From Neodontobutis hainanensis (taxonomy: Eukaryota > Chordata > Actinopteri > Gobiiformes > Odontobutidae): a stretch of DNA of 64,000 bases. Shown here one piece after another: positions 10,565 through 19,879 of the stretch; within the stretch, counting starts at the first letter, position 1, and every line of letters starts with the position of its first letter. A program made the translations under genes and the position numbers. The DNA is taken from the NCBI GenBank assembly GCA_024349245.1, contig JALDNG010000039.1, positions 1,837,001 to 1,901,000 on the forward strand, given 5' to 3'. A model generated the notes under the pieces. That model was given only the letters and a program-made list of their open reading frames with translations, was not told the origin of the DNA and made no database searches.

Positions 10565-11055
10565 CATTGATGAAGCTTCTTGCGTAGAAATTTTGACTTC
10601 AAGCAATTCTTTGTAACTTTTTCAAAATCAAGAAGAGATAGCGAGAATCCCACGGGATAGGAAACAAAGTCACTATTAATCACGCGATTGGTGATGGAGA
10701 ATTGTAACGAGAAAAAATGTGCGTGGGAGTGGGCAGGACCGGAAATTGTAATAACAATACACTACACACAATGGCGTCACCAGGCCATTTTTCTGTGGCT
10801 TACGCTCTTGAATGTTTTGAGCGTAGCCCTGGTTTCAAACTGATGGGAAAATCAAAAATGACCAGTGAGGAGGCTGCAGACTCACAGTGTCTCCAGACAA
10901 GACCCCCAGTCTCTGTGAACCCCACGCTTCTGTGCCGTTCTGTCCCGGGAGATTAACACATCTGCACGTTTAAAGCATGTCTTAAACAAACATCTTGTTT
11001 ACGGAAACTGTACATGTAAGTTCCTCTGTAGCAATGTTAAGTTTCTATCTTAAGG

Positions 11056-11089
11056 TTTCTACAGTGATCTACTAAGATCACTGTAGAAA
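11056..11089. repeat. Perfect 15-bp hairpin, 4-nt loop
   Basis: TTTCTACAGTGATCT (11056-11070) and AGATCACTGTAGAAA (11075-11089) are exact reverse complements separated by ACTA. Nothing marks it as a transposon end. It lies in non-coding sequence 200 bp before an L2 fragment. Confidence 0.9.
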
Positions 11090-11284
11090 GTTTTGATGTT
11101 GGCCTGCCATCACATTTTATTTTAAGCTTCTGTTCAATAGGTAACTTTGTAAAAATTATTCCCAACAAAGTATTGTAAATGGCCACCCTTCAAACTAATA
11201 AAATGCTAGCTTAATATCAGTATAACAGTTTAGCTAACACATTATGGACAAGATTTTTGTGACGTGAAACGCAATGTTCAGTCA

Positions 11285-11890
11285 AAGAGCAGTCTTGATG
11301 CTGCAGTTCTCAACATCTATCGACCCATATCAAACCTGCCATTTTTAGGGAAAGTCATTACTTAACAACTGCTCTGATCCTTTTCAGTCAGGTTTTAGGC
11401 CCCATCACAGACTGAGACTGCACTTATCAAAGTCACAAATGACATCCGTCTGAACACTGACGCGGGCAAATTCTCTGTCTTAGTTCTGTTGGACTTGAGT
11501 GCTGCGTTTGATACAGTGGACCATGAAATCCTGTCACAAAGATTAGAGGAATGAATGCAAAATTATTTTCTCCAACTGAACAGAAACAAGACTGAACTAA
11601 TTATCTTTGGGCCACAGAAACAAAGAGAAAGTGTCAGCAGTCACCTCAAGTCTCTTTCTCTAAAATCTAAAAACCAGGTTAGAAATCTAGGGGTCATCAT
11701 GGACTCAGACTTAAATTTATACAGTCACATTAAGTCAATTACATCATCAACATTTTATCACCTTAAAAACATTTTCAAAGTCAAAAAGATAAAGTCTCAA
11801 CCAGACGTGAAGCGCTTATTCATGCTTTTATCTCTGCAGGTTTTAGCTAGCTTGTTGGCTCATATATACGGCTTAAATTAATTAAAGGGC
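11285..11890 (+). mobile_element. L2-clade LINE, internally deleted RT
   Basis: Two blocks are joined by a deletion. The 5' block reads N-I-Y-R-P-I-S-N-L-P-F-L-G-K, F-Q-S-G-F-R, then VLLDLSAAFDTVDHEIL around 11480-11530, which carries the first catalytic RT aspartate. The next block (11555-11881) reads MQNYFLQLNRNKTELIIFG, QVRNLGVIMDSDL and FYHLKNIFKVKKI, the thumb/connection region. The segment between them, which should contain the YADD catalytic box, is missing. The frame ends at 11881. It is the same subfamily as 177-405. Confidence 0.88.
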
Positions 11891-11939
11891 TTTTTTTCAC
11901 AACTTACCAGAGTTTCCATTCTCCTCACTCACATTCCTT

Positions 11940-12200
11940 TAAGCATATGTATTGTAGCCTACTTCTCCCGGTAGCCACCGACAGTAACGATGACTTTGTC
12001 CTCCATTGTTGCATCAGACTTCTGCCTCTATGGTCCGCCTCTGCTCGTTACATTATAAACACGTTAATTTCAAAGCAGAGTCCCTGAATGGTTAATGGCA
12101 TTCGGGTCACGCCATTCGCGCATTGATGCCCGATTCGCACCGTGCTGGACGCTTGATTACGTCTAAACACGCGTTTACATTCACTATATACTACTACATT
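11940..12200 (-). mobile_element. PIF/Harbinger-like 5' end with start of an accessory ORF (copy 1)
   Basis: Read on the minus strand, this matches the plus-strand sequence at 21640-21850 over a shared series: GCATTAAC, TCAGG, ACGTAAC/TGTAAC, CAGAGGC, ACCATAGAGGCAGAA, ACAATGGAGGAC. The shared ATG begins M-E-D-K-V-I, continuing V-T-V-G-G-Y before a stop. That resembles the first residues of the MADF/Myb-like DNA-binding protein of fish Harbinger elements, which act with a separate DDE nuclease. Only the 5' flank and about 15 codons remain. The family assignment is inference from this start and from CGCGAATGGCG-type words. Confidence 0.45.
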
Positions 12201-12464
12201 AACATGTAAATCACACACCCAAGACTGAGTTGGGGTACATGTCTTGTCCTCTGCCCAGTAAAGCTGTATAGAGAAGACAATATTATGGTATCCTCTGACA
12301 GACAATTTGTTGGGTAATATTTTATACTTTCATTGAGTTTTGCAAGCTGTTGCTGGACAAGAATTTGCATAGAGTGAGCAGATTGGAAAGGTCTAATTTT
12401 CCTAATGTTGTAGAAGACGAATCTACAGGACCTGATGATGCTGGCGACATGACTTAAAGTTTAG

Positions 12465-12700
12465 CAAATCATCAAATTACCCCTCCCAGATTTCTGGCAG
12501 TTCTGGACAGTGTAATGGTTGATGGGCCTAGTTGAATGGAGAGGTTGTGGTGGGTCTTTGGGTTGGCTGGAATCACAAGCATTTCTGTTTTTGCAAGGTT
12601 CAGCTGCAGGTGATGGTCCTTCATCCAAAGTGAGATGTCACTCAGGCATGCCGATATGCAAGCAGAGAACATTTGGATTGTCAGATTGAAATGACAAGTG
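12465..12700 (-). mobile_element. L2-like LINE RT fragment (thumb region)
   Basis: The minus strand reads C-L-S-D-I-S-L-W-M-K-D-H-H-L-Q-L-N, then KTEMLVIPANPKTHHN, SIQLGPSTITLSR and TARNLGGVI. The LNLAKTEML and NLG-VI blocks are standard for the RT segment following the YADD box in L2-related elements. It differs clearly from the two plus-strand L2 copies in the window and represents another subfamily. It ends by deletion at both sides. Confidence 0.85.
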
Positions 12701-13319
12701 TGTTATCAACTAGCAGTTATAGGAAAATGCATCTGAATGACCAAGCCGAGGGATGTTATTTATATGGAAAAGACTAGCGGTCCAACCACTTAGCCCTGTG
12801 GCACCCCTGTATTGAGATGACAGCACAGCATTATAAAAAAGCAGCGTCAGACTCGGAAGTGAACCAGAGCTGCGGGGGAAGAAAAAATTTATTAAAACAT
12901 GACGAATGAAGTGTACCCCATCTGCTCCTGGATCCCTCCACATTCAACAGGGATCCTATAAGAGCTTCAGTCTGGCCTAGCTGATATCACATTCAATAAC
13001 GCTGCCTTCAAAAGGGAGAATGCAGCTTGTGAGGAATGTTTTTCATGGATAGAATCTGAATCTTCTAATCACGGGAAAACTAGATAAAATGCCCCCAAAA
13101 ATAGAAAAATTCTACAAAACTAAATTTCAACATAAAACAAAAAATATACACAAAAAATCTTCACCACATTAAATGAACCGTCTATGAAAACATTAACAAA
13201 ATATCTACACACACACAATATTAGTTTGTTTGATTGAACAAAAAAAAAGTAATCATGTAGTGGAGACCAAATATAAAAATATTCAAATTCTATATTTTCT
13301 AGCCTAAATGCTATTCTGT
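12701..13319. other. Unassigned sequence between LINE remnants
   Basis: Contains phrases such as AGCCCTGTGGCACCCCTGTA that look repeat-derived, then AT-rich sequence. No reliable coding or inverted ends. Confidence 0.3.
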
Positions 13320-14632
13320 CTAAATTTACTATTTCTATTGTTTCTGATCCAGTCACACTGTGTTGGGCTGTCTGTCTGTATCAATTTTTTAATATATATA
13401 TTATTGCCTTTGTTATAGTGCAAATTGATAAACAAAAAAAAATAAATAAAAAAAAACATTTTAGTTTTTGATGAGACGATACAAAATTGATGCAAGTCTC
13501 TCAAGTATACATGTTTGTATTGTTAATGAAATATTTTTATTTAAGTGGGTCATTACTGCCTTTGTAATTGTAAGCCACAGCTGTTTTATCTTCTGACAAT
13601 CCCACAATAAATGGCGAATGGCTCCTTGACCATCATTGCACTTCACACATTCATTGGAGTCTTTAGCTCCCATTTTGAACAACTGGGATGTAATTATAAT
13701 CTATTGATAAGCTTAAACAATTTTTCACACTTCGAAAAGGTTTCTTAGCATTTTTCCAAACGTCATTCCACAATATATAATTTTCTTTAATATTTAACTT
13801 AATTAATTAATATTTATATTTAACTCTGGTCCATTTCATTATACCAACATTGTTTAAATTCATTGCATTGTTTGCATTTAATATTACATAAAACGTTTAG
13901 ACATTTTTCTTGATTTTAGAATTAAAAAACATATTCTCAAATTCATAATTATTGTTGTTTTGGATACCTTCAAGCGATATGCACCTTTTTATAAAATACT
14001 GTAAATTTTAAACTACTGTAAAAACAGTTTATTGAATGTTTTAAAACTATTATTACAAATTATGTAGAAAATGTTTATCCTTCCATTTAGTCCATTTCAC
14101 CACACAGTTATTTATTGTGATGTTTGGGTTGTACCAGACTGGTTGATTGACAGACGTAGTTACCTTAAATCCAAATATTTTACCACATTATTTTAAAATA
14201 TTAAAACTAATACAAGCTATCTAAATTCATTAAGATACTTTTTTCTAAATTTATCCAATCTTTATCCTTTGGAGGATTGAAAGATGTATTTGCTTGTTCA
14301 CAGACAAAGAATAAAAAATTATATATTTGGTAACAGTAATCCTCCGTTTGTCTGTGATTTTGATAACCTCAAGTAAGAGCATCTAGCCTTTTTCCCATTC
14401 CATATAAAAAATGAAACACTTTTATGTAGTTTATTAAACCATGTATTAGTAATTGTAACAGGTATAATTTTTAATATATAATTAATTGTACCTTAATTTA
14501 ATACAAAGGGATCTGAAATCTAATTGTTTGTTTTAATTGATGCCATCATTTTGGTATATATTATCTTGATCCACTGTATAAAATTATTGCCAAATTTCTG
14601 TAGTGCACAAAACATAAATGATTAGTTTATGC
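13320..14632 (-). mobile_element. L1-like LINE ORF2 remnant, downstream part
   Basis: Reading leftward from 14628: S-F-M-F-C-A-L-Q-K-F-G-N-N-F-I then QWIKIIYTKMMASIKTNN, the L1 RT block after the first aspartate. Around 14170-14060 comes PVWYNPNITINN and VVKWTKW, and around 13790 ILWNDVWKNAKKPFR. The C-terminal cysteine motif lies at 13680-13590 (C-V-K-C-N, then R-H-L-L-W-D-C). These appear in the expected L1 order, but with stops and with the YADD-bearing segment and part of the middle missing. Clade-level call only; fish carry several L1 lineages. Confidence 0.82.
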
Positions 14633-14991
14633 TGTTACATTTGCCATGTATTTATTTATTGTCATTTCCTCTACCTGCAGGAGGAGTGGGTGTGTTTGAT
14701 TGTGGCTCTTGATTGGCTGCAACCCTTTACAAGGATAATGTTTGTGCCGGCTAGTTCTCTCTCTGCTTCGCTCCGTATTTCTGGCTGGGCTCAGCCTCCT
14801 GTTTGTCCTGTTTTGAGTGACCCATTACCTTTATTTTTAATCTTTATTTTAAATAGACAGTTGGAGCTTTAGTTGTGTATGGCTTCCAAATTATTTTGTT
14901 CAAGTAATAAATAATTGATTTGTGTTGACTTACCCTTTGTATTGTTTGAATTTATTTTAAGGCCCCCTTTAGTTTAGCGGGGATTGTAACA
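14633..14991 (+). mobile_element. Solo LTR (359 bp) inserted in the L1 remnant
   Basis: The element starts TGTTACA and ends TGTAACA, the inverted TG...CA ends of LTRs, and is flanked by a 4-bp duplication ATGC (14629-14632 and 14992-14995). A poly(A) signal AATAAA lies at about 14908 on the plus strand, near the 3' end as expected for R/U5. No internal retroelement sequence is present, so it is the product of LTR-LTR recombination. A 4-bp duplication fits Ty3/gypsy-like or retroviral integrases. The L1 reading frame is continuous across the site if the insert and one ATGC are ignored. Confidence 0.85.
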
Positions 14992-15060
14992 ATGCAGTCA
15001 AAAGCCTTTTCCGCATCTAATGTGCACACTGCTGCTGAGTAATGAAGATTTTTTTTTGCA
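14992..15060 (-). mobile_element. L1-like LINE ORF2 remnant, upstream part
   Basis: The minus strand reads S-A-A-V-C-T-L-D-A-E-K-A-F-D-C-I, the L1 RT motif with the first catalytic aspartates (LDAEKAFD). It is the piece that directly precedes the block at 14628, separated from it only by the solo LTR. Further upstream (15060-15400) the sequence becomes a T-rich low-complexity run and the protein can no longer be followed. Confidence 0.85.
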
Positions 15061-15424
15061 TGATGTATTTACTCTTATGTTGTATTATATATTCAATCTT
15101 GTGTTGTATTTTATTTAATCTTATGTCGTATTATATTATAACTCATAACTCATTTTTTGCTTACACAATTTTGTCCATATGTCTTGTTTATATTTAATAG
15201 ATAATGAGTCCTGCAATTTTTTTATTTAATTTAGAAGCCTATTTCTTCCACATACATTACCACCAAAAGAAAAAAGAAAAAGTATTAAAGCACTGATAAG
15301 GAAAATAGAGAAGGGAATAAAAATATAGACAAATAAATTAAATTGCCAACTGATTAAAGCAGTGGAAAAAATAAATAAAGAATAAGATATGGTAAGGCCA
15401 GACGGTCCTCAGTCATATTTAACC

Positions 15425-15540
15425 CTTTAGCTTTTTGTACATTCAACAGGTGGCCTATAACAGTTCCTCCAATGCCTCATCCTCTGAGTGTAGACCGTGG
15501 CTTGTCTCGGCCGCCTGAGCGCCTTTTTCCCAGCTAGTCT
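15425..15540. repeat. Dispersed repeat (GTGGCCTATAACAG family), copy 1
   Basis: CAGGTGGCCTATAACAGTTC, CTCCAATGCCTCATC, GAGCGCC, CCCAGCTAGTCTCTGCACC in order. Copy 2 is at 15722-15860 and copy 3 at 56193-56345, all in the same orientation. No coding capacity is conserved between copies. Confidence 0.75.
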
Positions 15541-15721
15541 CTGCACCAGTACCCGTCATCCCATTGTGTAACAACAGTGTACCAACAAAAAAGTGTTTTC
15601 ACAGCGCAGTGTTAGGCTATAAAAAGGCAACTTCAAACCGGGAGAATCAATCATTATTGCGCGGATATAAAATAAATAAATAAATAAAGAAAATGCACTT
15701 CACTCGCCTCTACATGTTTTA

Positions 15722-15900
15722 CAACAGGTGGCCTATAACAGCTCCTCCAATGTCTCATTGAAGACCCTGAGTGGACTGCGTGGCTTGGCTTGGACGCCCA
15801 AGGGCCTCTTTTTCCAGCTAGTTTCTGCACCAGGACCCTCCTCATTATGGGTGGGAAAAACAATAAATAGAAAAATTACTAAGTGTGACCTTTGAGAACC
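15722..15900. repeat. Dispersed repeat (GTGGCCTATAACAG family), copy 2
   Basis: CAGGTGGCCTATAACAGCTC, CTCCAATGTCTCATTGAAG, GGCTTGG, TTTTTCCAGCTAGTTTCTGC, CATTATGGGTGGG, then AGTGTGACC and GAGAACCC. The 3' phrases TGTGACC and GAGAACCC also occur in copy 3, so the unit extends at least 180 bp. Copies 1 and 2 are only 180 bp apart, which suggests local duplication. Confidence 0.75.
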
Positions 15901-16018
15901 CTAAACTGAAAAACACTAACCTAGGGTACAAAACTTCTGCTGGATTGGCATTGGGCAGAGAGACTGGAGAGAGCTTAAAGGTGTGCCGGGTTCTATAAGG
16001 TCACACTTATTAATTTTT
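15871..16018. repeat. 20-bp inverted repeat around a 108-bp spacer
   Basis: AAAAATTACTAAGTGTGACC (about 15871-15890) and GGTCACACTTATTAATTTTT (about 15999-16018) are inverted with one mismatch. The left arm overlaps the 3' part of the GTGGCCTATAACAG repeat copy 2, so the right arm may be the end of a second, oppositely oriented copy. Confidence 0.7.
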
Positions 16019-16199
16019 CCCTTTTTTTTTGGGCCTTTAATGTATTTTTTTCTTCCCCTTCCAGGAGCTCTTTTACTGGGCAATCCTCCATAGTAGCCCT
16101 GCCTCAACTAGCCCTGAGCTCCAGAGAACACATTCTTAGGGAGCCTTACCCCAGGGAAGCCTTATAAACCACGAGCCCTTCTGTGTTGTTTGTTCCCCT

Positions 16200-16560
16200 G
16201 CTGAAGGCAGCGGCACCTAGTAAAATTAAAGAGTTAATTTTAACTCAAGTTCAGTAAACATATGGTCCGAACCCAGAAAGTGTCAAATTTACACTTGCAA
16301 TAGAGTTTAAATTTAGAGTTAATTATAGAATAAACCCAACACTTATAAGAGTTAGTATTTAAAACTGTTAACTGTTACTGAGGTTTAACACTTTAGTATA
16401 TCAAACACGTTATAGTGAAATTCAGGTAATACTCTAGTTTAAGTGTTATTCAAAATTAACCTACTTGAGAGCTAAACCCGCTTAACACTTGCATTTATAA
16501 ATAATTACTCCTAAACAGTGTTGATTTGTAATGACTAACTAAACTAAAATTCTTGAAAGA
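16200..16560. repeat. AGAGTTAA / AACACT word-rich flank (left)
   Basis: The segment is dense in short words: AGAGTTAATTTTAACTC, GTGTCAAATTTACAC, AACACTTATAAGAGTTAG, GGTTTAACAC, in both orientations and often self-complementary. A similar word-rich flank occurs at 18540-18745 on the other side of the five-exon pseudogene. This suggests the two are ends of one repeat unit, although I found no clean terminal inverted repeat or target duplication. Confidence 0.5.
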
Positions 16561-16981
16561 ATAAACCAGACCCATTCCATGTCATTATATCAATTTATTT
16601 CAAATAAAACATTTGGTATATAAAATATGCAAACTCACATTGATCAGAACATGTAAAATACTTTACAGTGCATTTAAAGTGCAAAAAACAGTCGTAAATA
16701 TCTTCCTTTATGGAGTGAACTGGGGTATGTCATAACAGGGCAACAATGCTGTTTAAATGACTGATACCTCAATTAGACTGTTAGATATTGAAGATAGATA
16801 TTATTTTAAGAATAATAATTTCAGAGAAATCTTAATTTTATCCACCTTATACTGTTATGCTACTGTCATACCGAAGAGCACACAAAATCTTTAATATAAC
16901 TTTGAGAATACAATAGTACTCAAGGCTGCATTAGATGGCAATATGGGACTACAAAGTGAGAACAATTTTTTGGACCATATG

Positions 16982-18537
16982 TCATTTCATTTGAACATCA
17001 ACGGGTATAATATACAGCAATTCTTGAACACTTAAGACCTTATGTGTTGGTAATGATTTAAACACAATTTGAAATGCACGGTAATGCTCATCAAAACAAA
17101 GAGTTCCAACATCAAAGCAAGTAAGAACAACTTTTTCATCTTTCACAATAAGAGCAGTAATTTTACAAAATACCGGCACCTCATCAACTACCTCCACACA
17201 AACAAGTAAACCAGTCCGGTATTCAGTGCCATAATGCTTTAACCATTTTACTTACAGAACAGTAGTGTTTATTTGAACATTTAGCATGTTTGAAATCTCA
17301 GGACCTTCTTTGAATTCTCTGAGCTGTACCGCTTTTCCTGGACCAAGAACTAACCTACATTGTGTAAACAAACTTCTTACTTCTGATGAAGTATGAATCG
17401 GCCTTAACCCAATATTTTCTCTAGAATATCAACTTACCAAGCCTTTGACATCTTTGAAGCGGGGGAATTCAGCTAAGACATCTCCAGATTTATCTTCATC
17501 AAGGACTATATTACGTTGGTATTCAAATGTCATCTTCATCTTCTGCTTGACACTCGTCTCATCTGAAGCATGTTTTATGATGGACAAGGCCTCCTTACAC
17601 TGTTCTTCATTCAACTTCGCAGGCGTAAAGGAAACATCCCGGTGAGCTGTCGGACCTCCACCACCAAGCTGGTGAGAGGATCCTGGGATCCTTGGTGAGG
17701 CAGTCCTCCTTGGGATAGTTTAAAGCCGCCATGCCAAGTAACCAGTTCCGCTTTCACCATTGTAGAAATGATCCTTAAATGTAATCAACAGTATAGTTAA
17801 TAATTGTAAGGCACTAATCGTTTTTATAGATGCATCAATTAAGACTTATGACAACTGATTAAAATGTGGAATGACTTACATATCCATTTTTGGAATATGG
17901 ATCCATTAAGTAATGGAATAGTGCAACAATGCCTTTTGCATACATCTCCCGCACATGGCGTGGTGGGGCTGTCCTGATAAGGCATATTATTAACAGAATT
18001 AATCTTATGCCAGTGCTTTCATAAACATTTACACAGTAGGTAAATTCACATAAAATGTTCTATGTAGTAAAACTCACAAATGCAAGGGAACATATAATGC
18101 ATGTTTTTTTTTTTTTTTTGTGGTTTAAAAAAAAAAAGGGCATTACCCATGACATTCAGTCATGTCTGCAACAAGAAGTGTCCGTGAGACATTTAGTTCG
18201 GTTGTACTCCTTGATAATGCGGTCTCCTCCAGGTTTTTTATCAGTGCAGATTCCACCACCTGTAAATTAAATACAGCACATTAACATCTCAAAATAGGTT
18301 AACAAACACATACTTTTCAGACATATTCGTTTGGCATCTTGCTCTTTTTTGTGTCGTTTACAAGAAGGAAGGAACACACAGAAGAATACATATGATAAAT
18401 TCTAAGCTTGACAAGCAGTAGGTTACTTACCACATGTCCTCCATCAAACGCAAGACGTCTGTTATGCCAATTGGTTTGAACTGGTTTGAATCTGTTGAAA
18501 CCTTGAAGGTGGGCAGGGCTTCGTTTACTCTTGCCAT
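16982..18537 (-). pseudogene. Decayed five-exon gene of a teleost multicopy family, function unknown
   Basis: Exons on the minus strand: 18537-18431 (starts ATG, M-A-R-V-N-E-A-L-P-T-F), 18259-18147, 17973-17880, 17773-17438 and about 17420-16982. Donors GTAAGT (exons 1, 3, 4) and GTAATG (exon 2), and acceptors ending TTTACAG, TTATCAG and TTTAAG, are visible. Phases match between exons 2-3 and 3-4. Key peptides: L-T-D-T-S-C-R, V-A-D-M-T-E-C-H-G, REMYAKGIVALFHYL, DPYSKNGY, HFYNGESGTGYLAWRL, MKMTFEYQRNIVL, GTEYRTGLLVCVEVVDEVP, TLCFDEHYRAFQIVF and SLPTHKVLSVQELLY. I recognise this order from large families of uncharacterised fish genes. Lesions: frameshift in exon 2, stop after AWRL, a collapsed 17-nt gap in place of intron 4 with probable loss of a middle segment, and a stop in exon 5. 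No catalytic motif is identified, so no biochemical role is assigned. Confidence 0.65.
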
Positions 18538-18539
18538 TG

Positions 18540-18745
18540 TGATAGTAACTCTTAAAGTGTCCTCCTATTATTATATTGTTAATTTTGCACCGTGTATATT
18601 TTTACTCTAAATATTTTCACCAACACTTAGTTGGATTTTACTCTTATTAAATTTGAGGAACTCTTGCCATTGTTACATCAACTTTGAAAGAGTTAATGTT
18701 ATTTATTTACCACTGCTTATTTTACACTAGAGATTTTAATGTGGA
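18540..18745. repeat. AGAGTTAA / AACACT word-rich flank (right) with putative 5' region of the five-exon gene
   Basis: Words GTAACTCTTAAAGTGTCC, AACACTTAGTTGG, TTACTCTTATTAAATTTGAG, GAAAGAGTTAATG echo the flank at 16200-16560. The pseudogene's ATG (18537-18535) lies directly inside this block, so its promoter would have to reside here. No TATA box in an obvious position. Confidence 0.45.
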
Positions 18746-19790
18746 CTTAACTTTTGCCATCAGCTGGAGTATTGTAGGCTCTTTTTCTCAACCAGACTCT
18801 GCCAGACCATTGATTAACCTTGTGGTATTGCTGCTTGGTTATTTAGCCCCTGGACTTAATGCTTTTGGAGTTTTTGTCTATTTTTACCACATTCCTGCTT
18901 TCTGACATACGTGTTTCCTTCCATGTCTCCAGTTTGCCATTCCGCTCTGCCTACTCTGCCAGTCTTGCCATTGCTCCCCTACAGTCACCGAGCACTATCC
19001 TGGACAGCGCACCAGCCATTCAATATTGCAGCATCTTTTGTTACATTTTTAAAAGACTGTCTAGACATTTTTAAAAGACTGTCTAGACATAGTATTTTGT
19101 AAAGTGTTCCCAAGGATGCACATATTGGGATGTTTAGGTATTTCCACGTTGATCAAATTTTGTATTGAATGGATAACCGAGTTCCAAAAGTCCTTCACAT
19201 CACATCAGGACACATCACCACAGCAGATAAATAAGTGGATACTTTTTAGGGCTGGTAAAACTAGCACGTTATGTTTTTGCGTTATATTTTTTCTTTTAAT
19301 GAGTTAAAAAATACTTTTTCATTTACTGTGGCTAACAAAAGGCTGCTAAATAGACAATTATCCAGGTTCCCTGGAAAAGCGTAAAGTAATATGTGTGATT
19401 TGACATGTTTACACAGCTATCAAATAAGGTCACACTCATTTCCGCTCAGAATGCTAGGAAAATAGGCAGGTACCTAATGGCAAAATACGTGATGTTTAGC
19501 CAAAAGACAGGGAAGAGAAGAAGCACAGCTATTGATGAAGAGAGGAGGGGTGGTAAAACTTGTACTGATGAAAAAAAGGAACAGAAGCACAGCTCCCGAG
19601 AGAGAGCAGAGAAGGGAGGGGCTGAGAGTGTAGCATAGAGTGATATATAACTTAGTGCAAGGATGATTTTTGGGGTTGATGGCTGGAAAAGCACTCTGGT
19701 GTGTGTTCTGTTGTCAGCCTATGGCCATGTACTCTACAAGTAATCTGTTATTAAACTTGAACTTAAGCTACAGAATGTTTTTACACTTAC
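18746..19790. other. Unassigned stretch with a 22-bp tandem duplication
   Basis: A C/T-rich block at 18900-19020 (TGCCTACTCTGCCAGTCTTG-like phrases) resembles untranslated parts of fish retroelements, without proof. ACATTTTTAAAAGACTGTCT-AG is duplicated head to tail at 19043-19064 and 19065-19086. A 77-codon frame at 19405-19638 is lysine/glutamate rich and resembles nothing I know. Confidence 0.35.
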
Positions 19791-19879
19791 ATTTTACATT
19801 ACAGAATCACAATGATTTTAATTAAATTGATTTGTTATACTCTGTTAAAACATTATTTTCTAACCACTCCCATTGAACA

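Noticed and set aside
19405..19638. 77-codon Lys/Glu-rich frame
   Set aside because: Composition follows from a purine-rich run; no family resemblance.
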